From Dermatophilaceae bacterium Soc4.6 (GTDB taxonomy: Bacteria; Actinomycetota; Actinomycetes; Actinomycetales; Dermatophilaceae): a stretch of 64,000 bases of DNA. The notes beneath the pieces were generated by a model. That model saw only the letters and a list, made by a program, of their open reading frames with translations, was not told the DNA's origin and searched no databases. The stretch lies in contig JAZGVH010000002.1 of NCBI GenBank assembly GCA_039889245.1, positions 2,542,001 to 2,606,000 of the forward strand, in the 5' to 3' direction. A program made the position numbers and the translations under genes. This document shows, piece after piece, positions 33,465 through 42,634 of the stretch; positions within the stretch are counted from its first letter, which is position 1, and every line of letters begins with the position of its first letter.

Positions 33465-34277
33465 GTGCGCCCTCCGCTCGTGATCGCTCACCGGGGCAGC
33501 TCGGGTGAGCTGCCGGAGCACACCCTGGCCGCCTACGAACGGGCGATCGAGCAGGGCGCCGACGGCATCGAGTGCGATGTGAGGCTCTCTGCCGACGGTG
33601 AGCTGGTGTGCCTGCACGACCGCACCCTCGACCGCACCGGCGGCGGCCCGGGGGTCGTCTCGACGATGACCCTCGCCCAGCTGCGCGACATCGACTGGGG
33701 AGCGTGGCGGCACCGGGCGGCCGCGGGCACCGACCCTGCTGCGCCGCGGACGCCGCGCACGCCCGGAGACGACCGTCTGGTCACCCTCCGCGAGCTCGTC
33801 GAGCTCACGCTCGATGCGGGACGCCCGATGGGCCTGGCCATCGAGACCAAGCACCCGACCCGCTCCGGCGGTCGCGTCGAGCACGCCGTAGCCGAGCTGC
33901 TGCGCGGCTACGGGCTGACCCACCGGGCCGCTCCGGGGCGTCCGTGGGCGCGGGCGATGTCGTTCTCCGCGCTCGCCGTGCGCCGGATGACGGGCCTCCT
34001 GCCGTCGCTGCCGACGGTCGCGCTGGTCACCACCGGGTCGATCCTGCTCCCGCTGCGGGGGGCGCTGCCCGGTGGGGCCGGCACCGCGGGGCTCGACCTG
34101 GGGATCGTGCGCCACCGTCCCGAGGTGGTGCGAGTCCAGCGGGCCGCCGGGCGCGAGATCTTCGTCTGGACGGTGGACGAGCCGGACGACCTGAGCCTGT
34201 GTTGCGAGCTCGAGGTGGACGCCATCATCACCAACCACCCCCAAAGGGCTCTCGACGTGACGCGCCTCAGCGGATAA
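33465..34277 (+). CDS. Glycerophosphodiester phosphodiesterase
   Basis: 270 residues from GTG; a TTG at 33459 adds two codons. GDPD signature: VIAHRGSSGELPEHTLAAYE, GADGIECDVRLSADGELVCLHD (Glu-x-Asp and His) and LDRTGGGPGVV. Later IETKHPTRSGGR and the C-terminal TVDEPDDLSLCCELEVDAII-TNHP segment fit. It hydrolyses glycerophosphodiesters to glycerol-3-phosphate and an alcohol; cytosolic form without a signal peptide. The 5' region holds three CTAG-containing repeats. Confidence 0.92.
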   Translation: MRPPLVIAHRGSSGELPEHTLAAYERAIEQGADGIECDVRLSADGELVCLHDRTLDRTGGGPGVVSTMTLAQLRDIDWGAWRHRAAAGTDPAAPRTPRTPGDDRLVTLRELVELTLDAGRPMGLAIETKHPTRSGGRVEHAVAELLRGYGLTHRAAPGRPWARAMSFSALAVRRMTGLLPSLPTVALVTTGSILLPLRGALPGGAGTAGLDLGIVRHRPEVVRVQRAAGREIFVWTVDEPDDLSLCCELEVDAIITNHPQRALDVTRLSG

Positions 34278-34374
34278 CCTACGGCGAGCCCTGTCCGAGA
34301 GGACGGTGCCCGGTGCGCACCACCGCGCACGACGAGGGGATGGCCCACAGCAGTCGGGCCACAGAGGTGACGAG

Positions 34375-34974
34375 ATGGCGAGCCAGGGCCAGCCGGTCAG
34401 CGGCGATCCCGTCGAGCCCTCAGACCCCTTCGACGACGCCGACCCCTTCGACGACGCCGACCCCGCCGACGACGCCGACGACGCCGACCCCTCCCAGGAC
34501 GCCACGGGACCGGCCGCTTCGTCCTCGCCCGCCTCGCCTCGCGCGCGGAGGTCGTTGGCCGACCGCGAGCGACCCCGCACCATCCGCGCGCCGTGGGCCT
34601 CGCCGGCCGTCCCCAAGATCAGGCGCGCCGTGGTCGAGGACCTCGAGAGCCGCGACCTGCCCAGCGAGCTGATCGACGAGACCGAGATCGTCGTGTCCGA
34701 GCTCGTCGGCAACGCCATCCGCCACGCGCGCCCGCTGCCCGACGGCACCATCCGGGTGCACTGGAAGGTCAAGGCCGGCGTCGTCGAGCTCGAGGTCTCC
34801 GACGGAGGTGGACCGTCCACCCCTCGCGCCGCCCCGCGGTCCGTGTGGGCCCCGACCGGACGCGGACTGCGCATCGTGCGCAGCCTCGCGCACGAGTGGG
34901 GCGTCCACGAGGAGCGCAACGGGCGCACCGTCTGGGCCTCCCTGGGTGGCCCGTCCCGTCGTCGCTCGCGCTGA
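34375..34974 (+). CDS. HATPase_c anti-sigma-factor-type kinase (RsbW-like)
   Basis: 199 residues from ATG with GAGGTGA upstream. The first 65 residues are acidic and repetitive (DPFDDADPFDDADPADDADD), likely disordered. The C-terminal GHKL ATPase domain has SELIDETEIVVSELVGNAIRH (N-box), LEVSDGGGPSTP and GRGLRIVRSLAHEWGV (G-box-like). This is the short RsbW-like type common in Actinobacteria, which phosphorylates anti-anti-sigma factors. Its partners are not in the window. Confidence 0.85.
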   Translation: MASQGQPVSGDPVEPSDPFDDADPFDDADPADDADDADPSQDATGPAASSSPASPRARRSLADRERPRTIRAPWASPAVPKIRRAVVEDLESRDLPSELIDETEIVVSELVGNAIRHARPLPDGTIRVHWKVKAGVVELEVSDGGGPSTPRAAPRSVWAPTGRGLRIVRSLAHEWGVHEERNGRTVWASLGGPSRRRSR

Positions 34975-35034
34975 CCCGCCGGTCAGGACGAGCCCGCGCA
35001 ACCAGCCCCCGAGCGCCCACTAGGGTTGCCTCCC

Positions 35035-35961
35035 ATGGGCAAGGCCAGCAAGCGACGCAGCACCCGCTCCTCCGACCCGGCGAGCACGAAGTCGGCTCCG
35101 GCTCCCTTCGTCGCGCGCCCGTTCGCGGGGCTCCCCCGTGAGACCGAGTGGGTGGCCATGCGCGAGCTCGTGCCCGCGGCGACCGCTCAGGTGTCCTTCG
35201 CACCGGGTGCCGTGCCGCAGGCCTCCACGAGTGACACGAGTGACACGAGCGACACCGGCGCCATCAGCACCGCCACGATCGCCACCGTCCTGCCGCTGGC
35301 CTGGCCTGCGCTGCACCGGGCCGACGGTCAGGTGCTGGTCGCGACCCAGTCGGGTGCCAGCAGCGGCGACGCCAGCCGCGACATCGCCGCCGCGCTGCTC
35401 CTGGCCGTGGCGGCCGACGAGGGCACTCCGGTCGTGACCGTGCCGTCGCCGACCCTCGACACCCCGCGGCTGCAGGAGCTGCTCGACCTCGAGACCCCCT
35501 TCGAGGTCTCCGTCCTCGATGGCTTCGAGTTCTGGGTCGGCGAGGCCGAGCTCGACGACGACGGTCGCGAGTCGCTGAAGCAGGCCAACGACTCGTCCAT
35601 CCCGACCTCGCGCGTCGACGGTGTCACCTCGGCCTACTGGTGCGAGATCAACGGCCGCACCTACGTGCGGTGGGTGCTGCCCCACGACGAGGACGACGCC
35701 ACCGACGCCCTCGCCCGGCTGCTGGCCGCCGACACCTCGCGGCTCGTCGACGGGTCACGGCTGCTCGGCGCCTTCCGCGCCTCCGGCCTGCTCGTGCCCG
35801 TCTGGGAGGTGCCGGTCGAGCTCGACCCCGGCTCGTTCTCCGACGCGGTCGTCGCGATGGAGGGCCGGCTCGGTGAGGCCCTCGCCGCCGACGCCCCGCT
35901 CACCCCGGAGCAGCGCCGCGCCCGCGCCGGTCTGCTCAACCGCCAGGTCACGCTGCGCTGA
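35035..35961 (+). CDS. DUF5926 family protein
   Basis: 308 residues; ATG follows TAGGGT (35021-35026) by 8 nt. The basic N-terminus MGKASKRRSTRSSDPAS precedes FVARPFAGLPRETEWVAMRE, LPLAWPALHRADGQVLVATQ and EFWVGEAELDDDGRESLKQA. A short SDTSDTSDTG repeat lies around residues 65-75. This is the actinobacterial DUF5926 family, sometimes misnamed SecA-like. The role is unknown. The next gene, a glycosyltransferase, starts 22 bp later, so they may be co-transcribed. Confidence 0.85.
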   Translation: MGKASKRRSTRSSDPASTKSAPAPFVARPFAGLPRETEWVAMRELVPAATAQVSFAPGAVPQASTSDTSDTSDTGAISTATIATVLPLAWPALHRADGQVLVATQSGASSGDASRDIAAALLLAVAADEGTPVVTVPSPTLDTPRLQELLDLETPFEVSVLDGFEFWVGEAELDDDGRESLKQANDSSIPTSRVDGVTSAYWCEINGRTYVRWVLPHDEDDATDALARLLAADTSRLVDGSRLLGAFRASGLLVPVWEVPVELDPGSFSDAVVAMEGRLGEALAADAPLTPEQRRARAGLLNRQVTLR

Positions 35962-35983
35962 CCCGGTCGGCGTCCCCCGGCTC

Positions 35984-36676
35984 ATGAGCACCCACCGGCC
36001 CGTCGTCGCCGTCGTCCCGGCGAAGGACGAGCAGACGCGCCTCGGCGCGACCCTGCAGGCCCTGCTCGCGCTCGCCGAGGTCGACCTCGTCGTCGTGGTC
36101 GACGACGGCAGCACCGACGCCACCTCGACGGTGGCCCGCGACCACGGCGTGCTCGTATGCCGCCACCCCACCAACCGCGGCAAGGCCGCGGCGATGACGA
36201 CGGGTGCCGCCGCGGCCCGCGAGCACCTCGGCCCCGACGTCGACCACCTGCTGCTCTTCGTCGACGCCGACCTGGAGCAGTCGGCCGGCGCCCTGTCCGC
36301 GCTGGTGGGCCCGGTCGCCTCGGGAGCGGCCGACATGACCATCGCGGTGCTGCCGCCCCAGCGGCAGTCCGGCGGCGGGCACGGCTTCGTCGTCCGGCTC
36401 GCGCGCAAGGGCATCGTCGACCGCACCGGCTGGGTGCCCACCCAGCCCCTGTCGGGGATGCGGTGCCTGCGCCGCAGCGCCTACGACGTGGCGCAGCCCC
36501 TCGCCCGGGGGTGGGGCGTCGAGGTCGGGCTCACCATCGACGTCCTGCGGTCCGGCGCCACGGTGCTCGAGGTGGCGTGTGACCTCCACCACCGGGTCAC
36601 CGGCCGCGACTGGCGCTCCCAGCTGCACCGGGCCGCGCAGTACCGCGACGTCTGGCTCGCTCTGCGCCCCCGCTGA
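35984..36676 (+). CDS. Family 2 glycosyltransferase
   Basis: 230 residues from ATG. GT2 features: VVAVVPAKDEQTRLGATLQA, VVVVDDGSTDATSTVARDHG (nucleotide-binding DDGS), PTNRGKAAAMTTGAAAARE and the metal-binding DxD in LLFVDADLEQSAGA. CLRRSAYDVAQPLARGWGVE follows. No membrane helices, so a soluble or peripheral enzyme resembling dolichol-phosphate-mannose or glucosyl-phosphoglycerate synthases. The acceptor is unknown. Confidence 0.88.
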   Translation: MSTHRPVVAVVPAKDEQTRLGATLQALLALAEVDLVVVVDDGSTDATSTVARDHGVLVCRHPTNRGKAAAMTTGAAAAREHLGPDVDHLLLFVDADLEQSAGALSALVGPVASGAADMTIAVLPPQRQSGGGHGFVVRLARKGIVDRTGWVPTQPLSGMRCLRRSAYDVAQPLARGWGVEVGLTIDVLRSGATVLEVACDLHHRVTGRDWRSQLHRAAQYRDVWLALRPR

Positions 36677-36724
36677 GGCTCGGCACGGGACCCAAGCCGA
36701 ATGGCCCGGGTCAGGCCCCTGCGC

Positions 36725-38884
36725 TCAGGAGTGCCACCGTTCCCGCCGCGAGAGCACCCGCCCGTCGGGCTGGCTCACCGGGCGCTCGCGCAGCTCGACG
36801 TCCCTCAGCCCGACGGCGAGCACCAGCGGTCCGGCCAGCAGCCAGGCCACCGGCGGGATCGCGACGCCGGTGTCGTTGACGAGCAGGCCGACGGTCACGG
36901 TGAGCGTCAGGCCCAGCAGGGCCGGTCGCAGCAGGGGCACGCGCCGGAGCAGCGGACCGACCGGGCGGGCGACCGGTGAGTCCGGCCGCAGCAGCGCCCA
37001 CCAGGTGAGCACCAGCACGACCGGCACGGCATACGCGAAGATCGAGGTGCCGGTAAGGGTGTCGAGGTTCTGCTGGAGCTTGCGGGTGATCACGTCGCCG
37101 CCGCCACCGTCGAGCAACGTCTGGACGAAGCGGCCGAGGTGCGAGCGCGAGGCCGGGCCGCGCACCCAGTCGAGCAGGGCGATCACGAGGACGACACCGA
37201 CGGTGGACCCGCCGATGACCAGGGCGCGCCGCCACGTCACCCGCACCTCGAGCACCGCGAGGACGAGCACCGCCAGCCCGGGCAGCAGCGCGGGGGGCCC
37301 GCCCGCATCGGCCCCCCACTGCGGCGCGGCGTCGACGACCACCACCCCCAGCCCGAGCAGCGCGACGGCTCCGGCCGCGAGCACGCTGCGCTCGCGCAGC
37401 CGTGTCGCGACCGAGGTGGCGACGAGGAAGAGGGCCGCGGCGACGAGGGCGAAGGTCACGTTGCCCACCCCGTAGAACCGCCCGCCGACGACGGGATTCA
37501 GCCCGAGCAGTGACGAGACCTGCAGCCGGGAGCCGGCCACGACGTCGGCGAGCAGAACGACCAGGGTGGTCGTCGCGACCGCCGTCGAGGGGCCGGTGGG
37601 GGAGCGGCGCCACGGCCCCCGCAGGGCGACGGCGCCGACCAGGCCCATCAGGGCGAGGGTCACGAGTGCGAGCACCAGCCCCGGCGCCGGCGCGCGCCAC
37701 CAGGGCACGAGCATGGCCAGGAACGACGCCACCGGGAGTGCGGCCGCGACCACCAGCCCCTGCCGCACGACCAGCAGGGCGCGCCCGCGCAGCGCGGCGC
37801 TGCCCAGGGCCTGGCGGCGGGTCACGCCGAGGCCGAGGAGGGCGAGCAGGACGACGGTCCCCCAGGTGGTGAAGAGCGGCTGCACGACCGGGCTCACCGC
37901 GCGGGACGCCGCGTCGGCGTCGACCAGGGCGTCTCGGCGGGCCGACGTGAGGGGCTCGGCGTTGCCCGAGGCGGGCATCCGCTGCAGCGCGGTCCCGCCG
38001 ACGGACTCGGGCGCCTGCGCGCCGACGTGGGCGATGACCGTGGCCGAGACGTCGTCGAGCTGCACCAGCCCCGGCTGGCGGGTGGAGGATGACCAGAGCG
38101 TGCCCGCCCCGATCCGCGGACCGGCAGCCAGGACGACCCGCAGACGCGGTGAGCCGTCGTCGGCCAGGCCCGCCACGATGAGGTCGGCCCCCTGCGGGGC
38201 GGCCGCGACGACCTGCCCGACCCGCCGGTCGAGGGCTGCGACCGCGGCAGCCCGCGCGCTGCCCGTGGCCGTCGCCGCGTCGAGGGCGCCGACGTCGACG
38301 AGGGTGGTCGGGCACTCGACGATGCCCGCGGTGAGGGTGGTCGGGTCGAAGGCCCGGTAGTGCTCGGCGACGCCGCCCGCGTCGGCGGCGGCGACCGCAG
38401 CCCCCGGGCCGACCGCGCCGAGGCACTGCCCGCGGGAGGCGGCCGCGGCGGCGAGGGTGCCGGGGGTGGTGCCGTAGGGGCGGGCGGCGGCGGCCGCGGC
38501 ATACGTCGACCAGCGGTCGACCTGCGTGCCCGAGACCTGCGGCGGCGGGCACCCCGCGACGTCGTCGGGCTGCGCGGCGCGACCGCCGGCCGACAGGGTC
38601 AGCCACCCGTCGACCGGGCAGGTCGAGCGGTGCACGGCCGTGACGTTGAGGCTGGCGCTCGACCCGTCGCGCAGGAGCGCCCAGAGGGCGGGCGTGGCGG
38701 TGGGGTCGAGGTCGGTGGCCGCGAGCCCTCCGGCCCCGACGACGACCAGGCTGTTGCCCACCGAGGGCCCGAGGCGCAGGGGCTGGGGCGGCGTGCGATC
38801 GGTGTGGAGGGCGCTGCCGAGGAGCGTCGCCAGGGCCAGCGCGAGCAGACCGGCCAGCGCCTGCCCGAGCTGTCGACGCGTCAC
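36725..38884 (-). CDS. Large polytopic membrane protein with extracytoplasmic alkaline-phosphatase-like region
   Basis: 719 residues from GTG 6 nt after TACGCT (leaderless). A signal/anchor helix (GLLALALATLLGSAL) is followed by about 310 residues outside the membrane: SLVVVGAGGLAATDLDPTA, RSTCPVDGWLTLSAGGRA, GLVQLDDVSATVIAHVGAQA. These resemble the alkaline phosphatase/sulfatase superfamily in outline, although metal ligands are unclear. About ten helices fill the C-terminal half, with a conserved-looking NPVVGGRFYGVGNVTFALVA. The latter is typical of a group of actinobacterial membrane proteins of unknown function. Convergent with the glycosyltransferase. Confidence 0.75.
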   Translation of the reverse strand: MTRRQLGQALAGLLALALATLLGSALHTDRTPPQPLRLGPSVGNSLVVVGAGGLAATDLDPTATPALWALLRDGSSASLNVTAVHRSTCPVDGWLTLSAGGRAAQPDDVAGCPPPQVSGTQVDRWSTYAAAAAARPYGTTPGTLAAAAASRGQCLGAVGPGAAVAAADAGGVAEHYRAFDPTTLTAGIVECPTTLVDVGALDAATATGSARAAAVAALDRRVGQVVAAAPQGADLIVAGLADDGSPRLRVVLAAGPRIGAGTLWSSSTRQPGLVQLDDVSATVIAHVGAQAPESVGGTALQRMPASGNAEPLTSARRDALVDADAASRAVSPVVQPLFTTWGTVVLLALLGLGVTRRQALGSAALRGRALLVVRQGLVVAAALPVASFLAMLVPWWRAPAPGLVLALVTLALMGLVGAVALRGPWRRSPTGPSTAVATTTLVVLLADVVAGSRLQVSSLLGLNPVVGGRFYGVGNVTFALVAAALFLVATSVATRLRERSVLAAGAVALLGLGVVVVDAAPQWGADAGGPPALLPGLAVLVLAVLEVRVTWRRALVIGGSTVGVVLVIALLDWVRGPASRSHLGRFVQTLLDGGGGDVITRKLQQNLDTLTGTSIFAYAVPVVLVLTWWALLRPDSPVARPVGPLLRRVPLLRPALLGLTLTVTVGLLVNDTGVAIPPVAWLLAGPLVLAVGLRDVELRERPVSQPDGRVLSRRERWHS

Positions 38885-39067
38885 GGACCCAGCGTAGGGG
38901 CTGTGGGCCGGCGACCCGCCAGCGCTCGATCGGCGGCCCGGGGCAGCCGCGCTGGACGGTCCACCGGGCAGGGTCGCGGTCCGTACTACCGTGACGGCGA
39001 GGGGCAGGACCCCCGTCGTCGTGACGGCCACGCTCCTCGTCCTCACCCCTTGCGCCCAGGAGGCACG

Positions 39068-40036
39068 ATGACCACCCGCTACGGCTACCTCGGGCCGCGG
39101 GGGACGTTCTGCGAGATGGCCCTGCAGGCGTGGCTCTCCTCGCCGACGCACCTGCGTGGTGTCGCATCCGCGGGCGGGCTCGAGCAGGTGCCGTGCAGCT
39201 CGGTGGCCCAGGCTCTCTCGGCGCTGCGCGCGGGTGACCTCGACGCGGCGATGGTGCCGATCGAGAACTCCGTCGAGGGCGGGGTCAGCGCCACCCTCGA
39301 CGCCCTGTCGGTCGGGGAGTCCCTGGTGATCCTGGGCGAGGTGCTGGTGCCGGTGACCTTCGTGATCGGGGTGCGCCCGGGGGTCGCCCTCGCGGACGTG
39401 CGGGCCGTCGGCACCCACTCGCACGCGTGGGCGCAGGTGCGGGGCTGGATGGACGCGCAGCTGCCGGAGGCGGCCTACGTGCCCACCCTGTCGACCGCCG
39501 CCGCCGCGGCCGGGCTCGACGGGTCGGCGACCGAGGTGGCGTCGTACCAGGCCTTCGTCGGGGCGCCCGTCGCCGCCTCGAACCACGGGCTGGAGGTGCT
39601 CGCCACCGACATCGGTGACAACCCGGGCGCGGTCACCCGGTTCGTCCTCGTGGCCCGGTCGGGCCGCACGGCGCCACCCACGGGGGCCGACAAGACGAGC
39701 GTCGTGCTCTACCAGCGCGACGACCACCCCGGGGGGCTGCTCGAGCTGCTCGAGCAGTTCGCCACGCGGGGGGTCAACATCTCGCGGCTGGAGTCACGAC
39801 CCACGGGGGCGGCGATGGGGTCCTACTGCTTCACCATCGACTTCGAGGGCCACGTCGCCGACGAGCGGGTCGGCGAGACCCTCATGGGTCTGCAGCGGGT
39901 GTGTGCCCAGGTGCGCTTCCTCGGCTCGTACCCCCGGGCCGACGGGGTGCCGACCCCCGCGCCGGTGGGCACGGCAGAGGCCGACTTCCTGCGTGCGCAG
40001 CGGTGGCTCGCTGAGCTGCGTCGCGGAGATTTCTGA
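39068..40036 (+). CDS. pheA: Prephenate dehydratase
   Basis: 322 residues from ATG with GGAGG 6 nt upstream. Catalytic domain: GYLGPRGTFCEMALQAW, MVPIENSVEGGVSATLDAL, ATDIGDNPGAVTRFVLVAR, where the TRF motif is essential for catalysis. A C-terminal ACT domain (about residues 215-300) contains NISRLESRPTGAAMGSYCF, the ESRP phenylalanine-binding site, so it is feedback-inhibited. It converts prephenate to phenylpyruvate for phenylalanine synthesis. The downstream 6C-like RNA and terminator end the transcription unit. Confidence 0.94.
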   Translation: MTTRYGYLGPRGTFCEMALQAWLSSPTHLRGVASAGGLEQVPCSSVAQALSALRAGDLDAAMVPIENSVEGGVSATLDALSVGESLVILGEVLVPVTFVIGVRPGVALADVRAVGTHSHAWAQVRGWMDAQLPEAAYVPTLSTAAAAAGLDGSATEVASYQAFVGAPVAASNHGLEVLATDIGDNPGAVTRFVLVARSGRTAPPTGADKTSVVLYQRDDHPGGLLELLEQFATRGVNISRLESRPTGAAMGSYCFTIDFEGHVADERVGETLMGLQRVCAQVRFLGSYPRADGVPTPAPVGTAEADFLRAQRWLAELRRGDF

Positions 40037-40109
40037 GATCGTCGTTCACGCGCACGAGCTCGGCCGGCGGCCGATGTGCGCTCACCTGCCGGCAACGTTA
40101 AAATCTGGT

Positions 40110-40210
40110 TCACCCGGATGGTGCGCGGAGACGTCCCGAAACCCCCACTCGGTCTGTCGACCCCCCCGGCTCGGCAAAGGCGGCTCTCCCAGCGAGCCGC
40201 CTTTGCTGTG
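40110..40210 (+). ncRNA. 6C RNA-like small RNA
   Basis: A TAAAAT -10 box at 40099-40104 precedes a roughly 100-nt transcript. It contains two short hairpins with C-rich loops: CCGA/UCGG around AACCCCCAC (40137-40153) and GUCG/CGGC around ACCCCCC (about 40157-40171). It ends in the strong hairpin at 40176-40204. Paired hairpins with runs of cytosines in the loops are the defining feature of the actinobacterial 6C RNA, an abundant small RNA that probably pairs with G-rich mRNA leaders. The -35 region is poor and the exact 5' end is a guess. Confidence 0.68.
40176..40204 (+). terminator. Strong intrinsic-type terminator of the 6C-like RNA
   Basis: AAAGGCGGCTC (40176-40186) and GAGCCGCCTTT (40194-40204) form an 11-bp perfect stem with a 7-nt loop. 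The A/U edges read TTT on the plus strand and AAA-complement TTT on the minus, so it may work in both directions, also ending the convergent lipid kinase transcript. Confidence 0.85.
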
Positions 40211-40242
40211 TGCGGGCTGCTCTGGGGTGGGCTGCTGCGGAC

Positions 40243-41346
40243 TCACGGGCGGGGCGCCATCCGGACCACGAGGGCGAGGTGGTCGGCCACCGCCCTGATC
40301 GAGTGCGCCGGGCCGATGGTGTCGCCGTCGACCTGCACCTCCTCGGGGTGGTCGACGGTCACCTCGATCTCGGCGGCCGCGTGGTGGTCGACGAGGGCGT
40401 GACCGCGACGGCTGCGGGTGGCGAGCTTGGTGGCCACCGACGCCCAGCCCATCGGGCCCCGGGGGGAGATCACGACGACGTCGAGCAGGCCGTCGTCGAC
40501 GCGGGCGTCGGGCATCAGCCGCAGCCCGCCGAGCAGTCGCCCGACGTTGCCGATGATCACGGTGCGGGTGCGCCGGGTGACGGGTGTCTCGCCGCCGAGG
40601 CGCAGCCGCACCTTGAAGGCCTGGCCGACGAGGCTGCGCGCCCCGGTGACGAAGTAGGCGGCGCCCCCCACCCTGGCCTTGAGCGCCTCAGGCGTGTCGG
40701 CCATGATCTGCGCGTCGAGCCCCAGCCCAGCCATCACGAGGAAGAGCACCTGCTCGGGCACTCCGCCCTCCTCACGCGTGACGTGCAGGCGACCGACGTC
40801 GACCCGGTGGTTCTGCCCGGTGAGGGCCACGACGAGCGCGCGTTCCAGCGAGTCGACGGGCAGGTCGAGGTTGCGCGCGAAGAGGTTGCCTGTGCCGCCG
40901 GGCAGCAGGCCCATGGGGATGTCGCTGCCCACGAGGGCCTCGGCGACGGCCCGCACCGTGCCGTCCCCGCCGAGGGCGCACACGAGGACCGCGCCCTCGG
41001 CCAGGGCCCGGCGGGCCTGCCCGGTGCCCGGGTCCTGCGCCGTCGTCTCGAACCACAGCGGCTCACCCAGGCCCTCGGCGAGCATCATCGTGGTCACCCG
41101 CAGACGGACGGACCCGAGGTCGGCGAACTTCGTCGGGTTGGCGACGACGGCGGCCCGGCGCAGCGGCTCGGGGGGTGGAAGGGCCTCGGCCCCGTCGGGA
41201 CGGAAGTCGTTGCGGTGCGGCCGACGGCGCAGGCCGGCGACCCCTCTGTGCCCCCCGCTGCTGCTCCTGCGAGCGTCGAGGAGCACAGCGACGAGGGCGA
41301 CGACGACGATTGCCGCCGCCACCCAGAACCACGGGTTGTCGAGCAC
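40243..41346 (-). CDS. Diacylglycerol/lipid kinase family protein (DagK catalytic domain)
   Basis: 367 residues from GTG 6 nt after TAGCGT (leaderless). An N-terminal helix (FWVAAAIVVVALVAVLL) anchors it. The DagK domain has AAVVANPTKFADL, VLVCALGGDGTVRAVAEALV (GGDGT nucleotide motif) and IPMGLLPGGTGNLFARNLDL. Further LGLDAQIMADTPEALKARVG and VVISPRGPMGWASVATKL fit the bacterial lipid kinase branch (BmrU/YegS). It probably phosphorylates diacylglycerol or a related lipid at the membrane. Divergent from a DinB gene. Confidence 0.9.
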   Translation of the reverse strand: MLDNPWFWVAAAIVVVALVAVLLDARRSSSGGHRGVAGLRRRPHRNDFRPDGAEALPPPEPLRRAAVVANPTKFADLGSVRLRVTTMMLAEGLGEPLWFETTAQDPGTGQARRALAEGAVLVCALGGDGTVRAVAEALVGSDIPMGLLPGGTGNLFARNLDLPVDSLERALVVALTGQNHRVDVGRLHVTREEGGVPEQVLFLVMAGLGLDAQIMADTPEALKARVGGAAYFVTGARSLVGQAFKVRLRLGGETPVTRRTRTVIIGNVGRLLGGLRLMPDARVDDGLLDVVVISPRGPMGWASVATKLATRSRRGHALVDHHAAAEIEVTVDHPEEVQVDGDTIGPAHSIRAVADHLALVVRMAPRP

Positions 41347-41409
41347 GAGACGACGCTATCGGAGCGCGGAGCGGGTTCGGACCGGGTTTGGCAGCGATAG
41401 CCTCCACGC

Positions 41410-41958
41410 GTGAGCGAGCCCGCGTCCCCCCAGCCCGTCTCCCCCGTGCCCGACGACAAGGACTGGACCTGGACGCTGTCGCGGGTCTGCCCCGAGTGCC
41501 ACTACGACGCGGCCACGGTCGTGCGCTCGGCCGTGCCATCGCTGGTGCGTGACGCGATGTCGCGCTTCCCCGATGCGCTGCGCCACCCGGAGGCGACCCG
41601 CCGCCCGACGCCGGCGACGTGGTCGCCGCTGGAGTACGCCTGCCACGTGCGCGACGTGTGCCGCGTCTTCGCCCAGCGGGTCGACCTCATGCGCGAGCAG
41701 GACGCGCCGGTCTTCGCCAACTGGGACCAGGACGCGACCGCCCTCGAGGAGCGCTACTGGGAGCAGGACCCTGCGGTCGTGGCCGAGCAGGTCGACGAGG
41801 CCACCGACCTCGCAGCCGCTGCCTTCGCGCGGGTGCGTGGCGACGAGTGGGAGCGGCGAGGTCTGCGCAGCAACGGGTCGGAGTTCACCGTCGACTCGCT
41901 GGCGCGCTACTTCCTGCACGACCTCTACCACCACGTCGCGGACCTCCAGCAGCCCTGA
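41410..41958 (+). CDS. DinB-family protein, paralogue 1
   Basis: 182 residues from GTG 6 nt after TAGCCT (leaderless). A short CPECHYD motif near residue 27 precedes the DinB four-helix bundle. [20 protein letters not shown] and the C-terminal LHDLYHHVADLQQ supply the histidines that bind a metal in this superfamily. DinB proteins include mycothiol-dependent transferases, and the function here is unknown. It is clearly paralogous to 44748-45290, sharing the [12 protein letters not shown] block. Confidence 0.88.
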   Translation: MSEPASPQPVSPVPDDKDWTWTLSRVCPECHYDAATVVRSAVPSLVRDAMSRFPDALRHPEATRRPTPATWSPLEYACHVRDVCRVFAQRVDLMREQDAPVFANWDQDATALEERYWEQDPAVVAEQVDEATDLAAAAFARVRGDEWERRGLRSNGSEFTVDSLARYFLHDLYHHVADLQQP

Positions 41959-41974
41959 GTCCGAGGGCCGCGCC

Positions 41975-42634
41975 TCAGACCCGCAGCGCGGCCGCCTCGG
42001 TCGCGAGCGCCTCGATGCGGTCCCAGTCGCCGACGGCGACGGCGTCCTTCGGGGTCAGCCACGACCCGCCGACGCAGCCGACGTTGGGCAGGGCGAGGTA
42101 GGCCGCGGCGTTGGCCAGCGAGATGCCGCCGGTGGGGCAGAAGCGCAGGGTCGGGCAGGGGCCGTGGACCGAGCTGAGGTAGGGGATGCCGCCGCTGGCC
42201 TCGGCGGGGAAGAACTTCATCGCGTCGAGCCCGCGCTCGGCGAGGGTCAGCATCTCGGTGAGCGTGCCCGACCCGCAGAGCAGCGGCACGCCGGTCTCGA
42301 GCACCGCGTCGAGCAGCCGCGGCGGCGACCCGGGGGTGACGATGAAGGAGGCGCCCGCCTCCGTGACGGCGAGCGCGTGCTCCGCGGTCAGCACGGTGCC
42401 CGCGCCGACGACCATCTGCGGCACCTCGGCGGCGACCGCGCGGATGGCCTCGAGCCCGGCCTCGCTGCGCAGGGTGATCTCGATGACCCCGACCCCACCG
42501 CGCAGCAGCGCGAGGGCGAGCGGCACCGCCTGGTCGACCGACTCGACGACGACGACGGGGATCACCGGCGAGACCGCGAGCACGTCGGCGCCGGAGCGGA
42601 TCACGGGGGTGGATGCGGCAGTCGAACCGGTCAT
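41975..42634 (-). CDS. eda: 2-dehydro-3-deoxy-6-phosphogluconate (KDPG) aldolase
   Basis: 219 residues from ATG overlapping the edd stop (ATGA). Class I KDPG aldolase features: [69 protein letters not shown], and the Schiff-base lysine in [38 protein letters not shown] and CVGGSWLTP close the barrel. It splits KDPG into pyruvate and glyceraldehyde-3-phosphate, the second Entner-Doudoroff step. Translationally coupled to edd. Confidence 0.95.
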   Translation of the reverse strand: MTGSTAASTPVIRSGADVLAVSPVIPVVVVESVDQAVPLALALLRGGVGVIEITLRSEAGLEAIRAVAAEVPQMVVGAGTVLTAEHALAVTEAGASFIVTPGSPPRLLDAVLETGVPLLCGSGTLTEMLTLAERGLDAMKFFPAEASGGIPYLSSVHGPCPTLRFCPTGGISLANAAAYLALPNVGCVGGSWLTPKDAVAVGDWDRIEALATEAAALRV

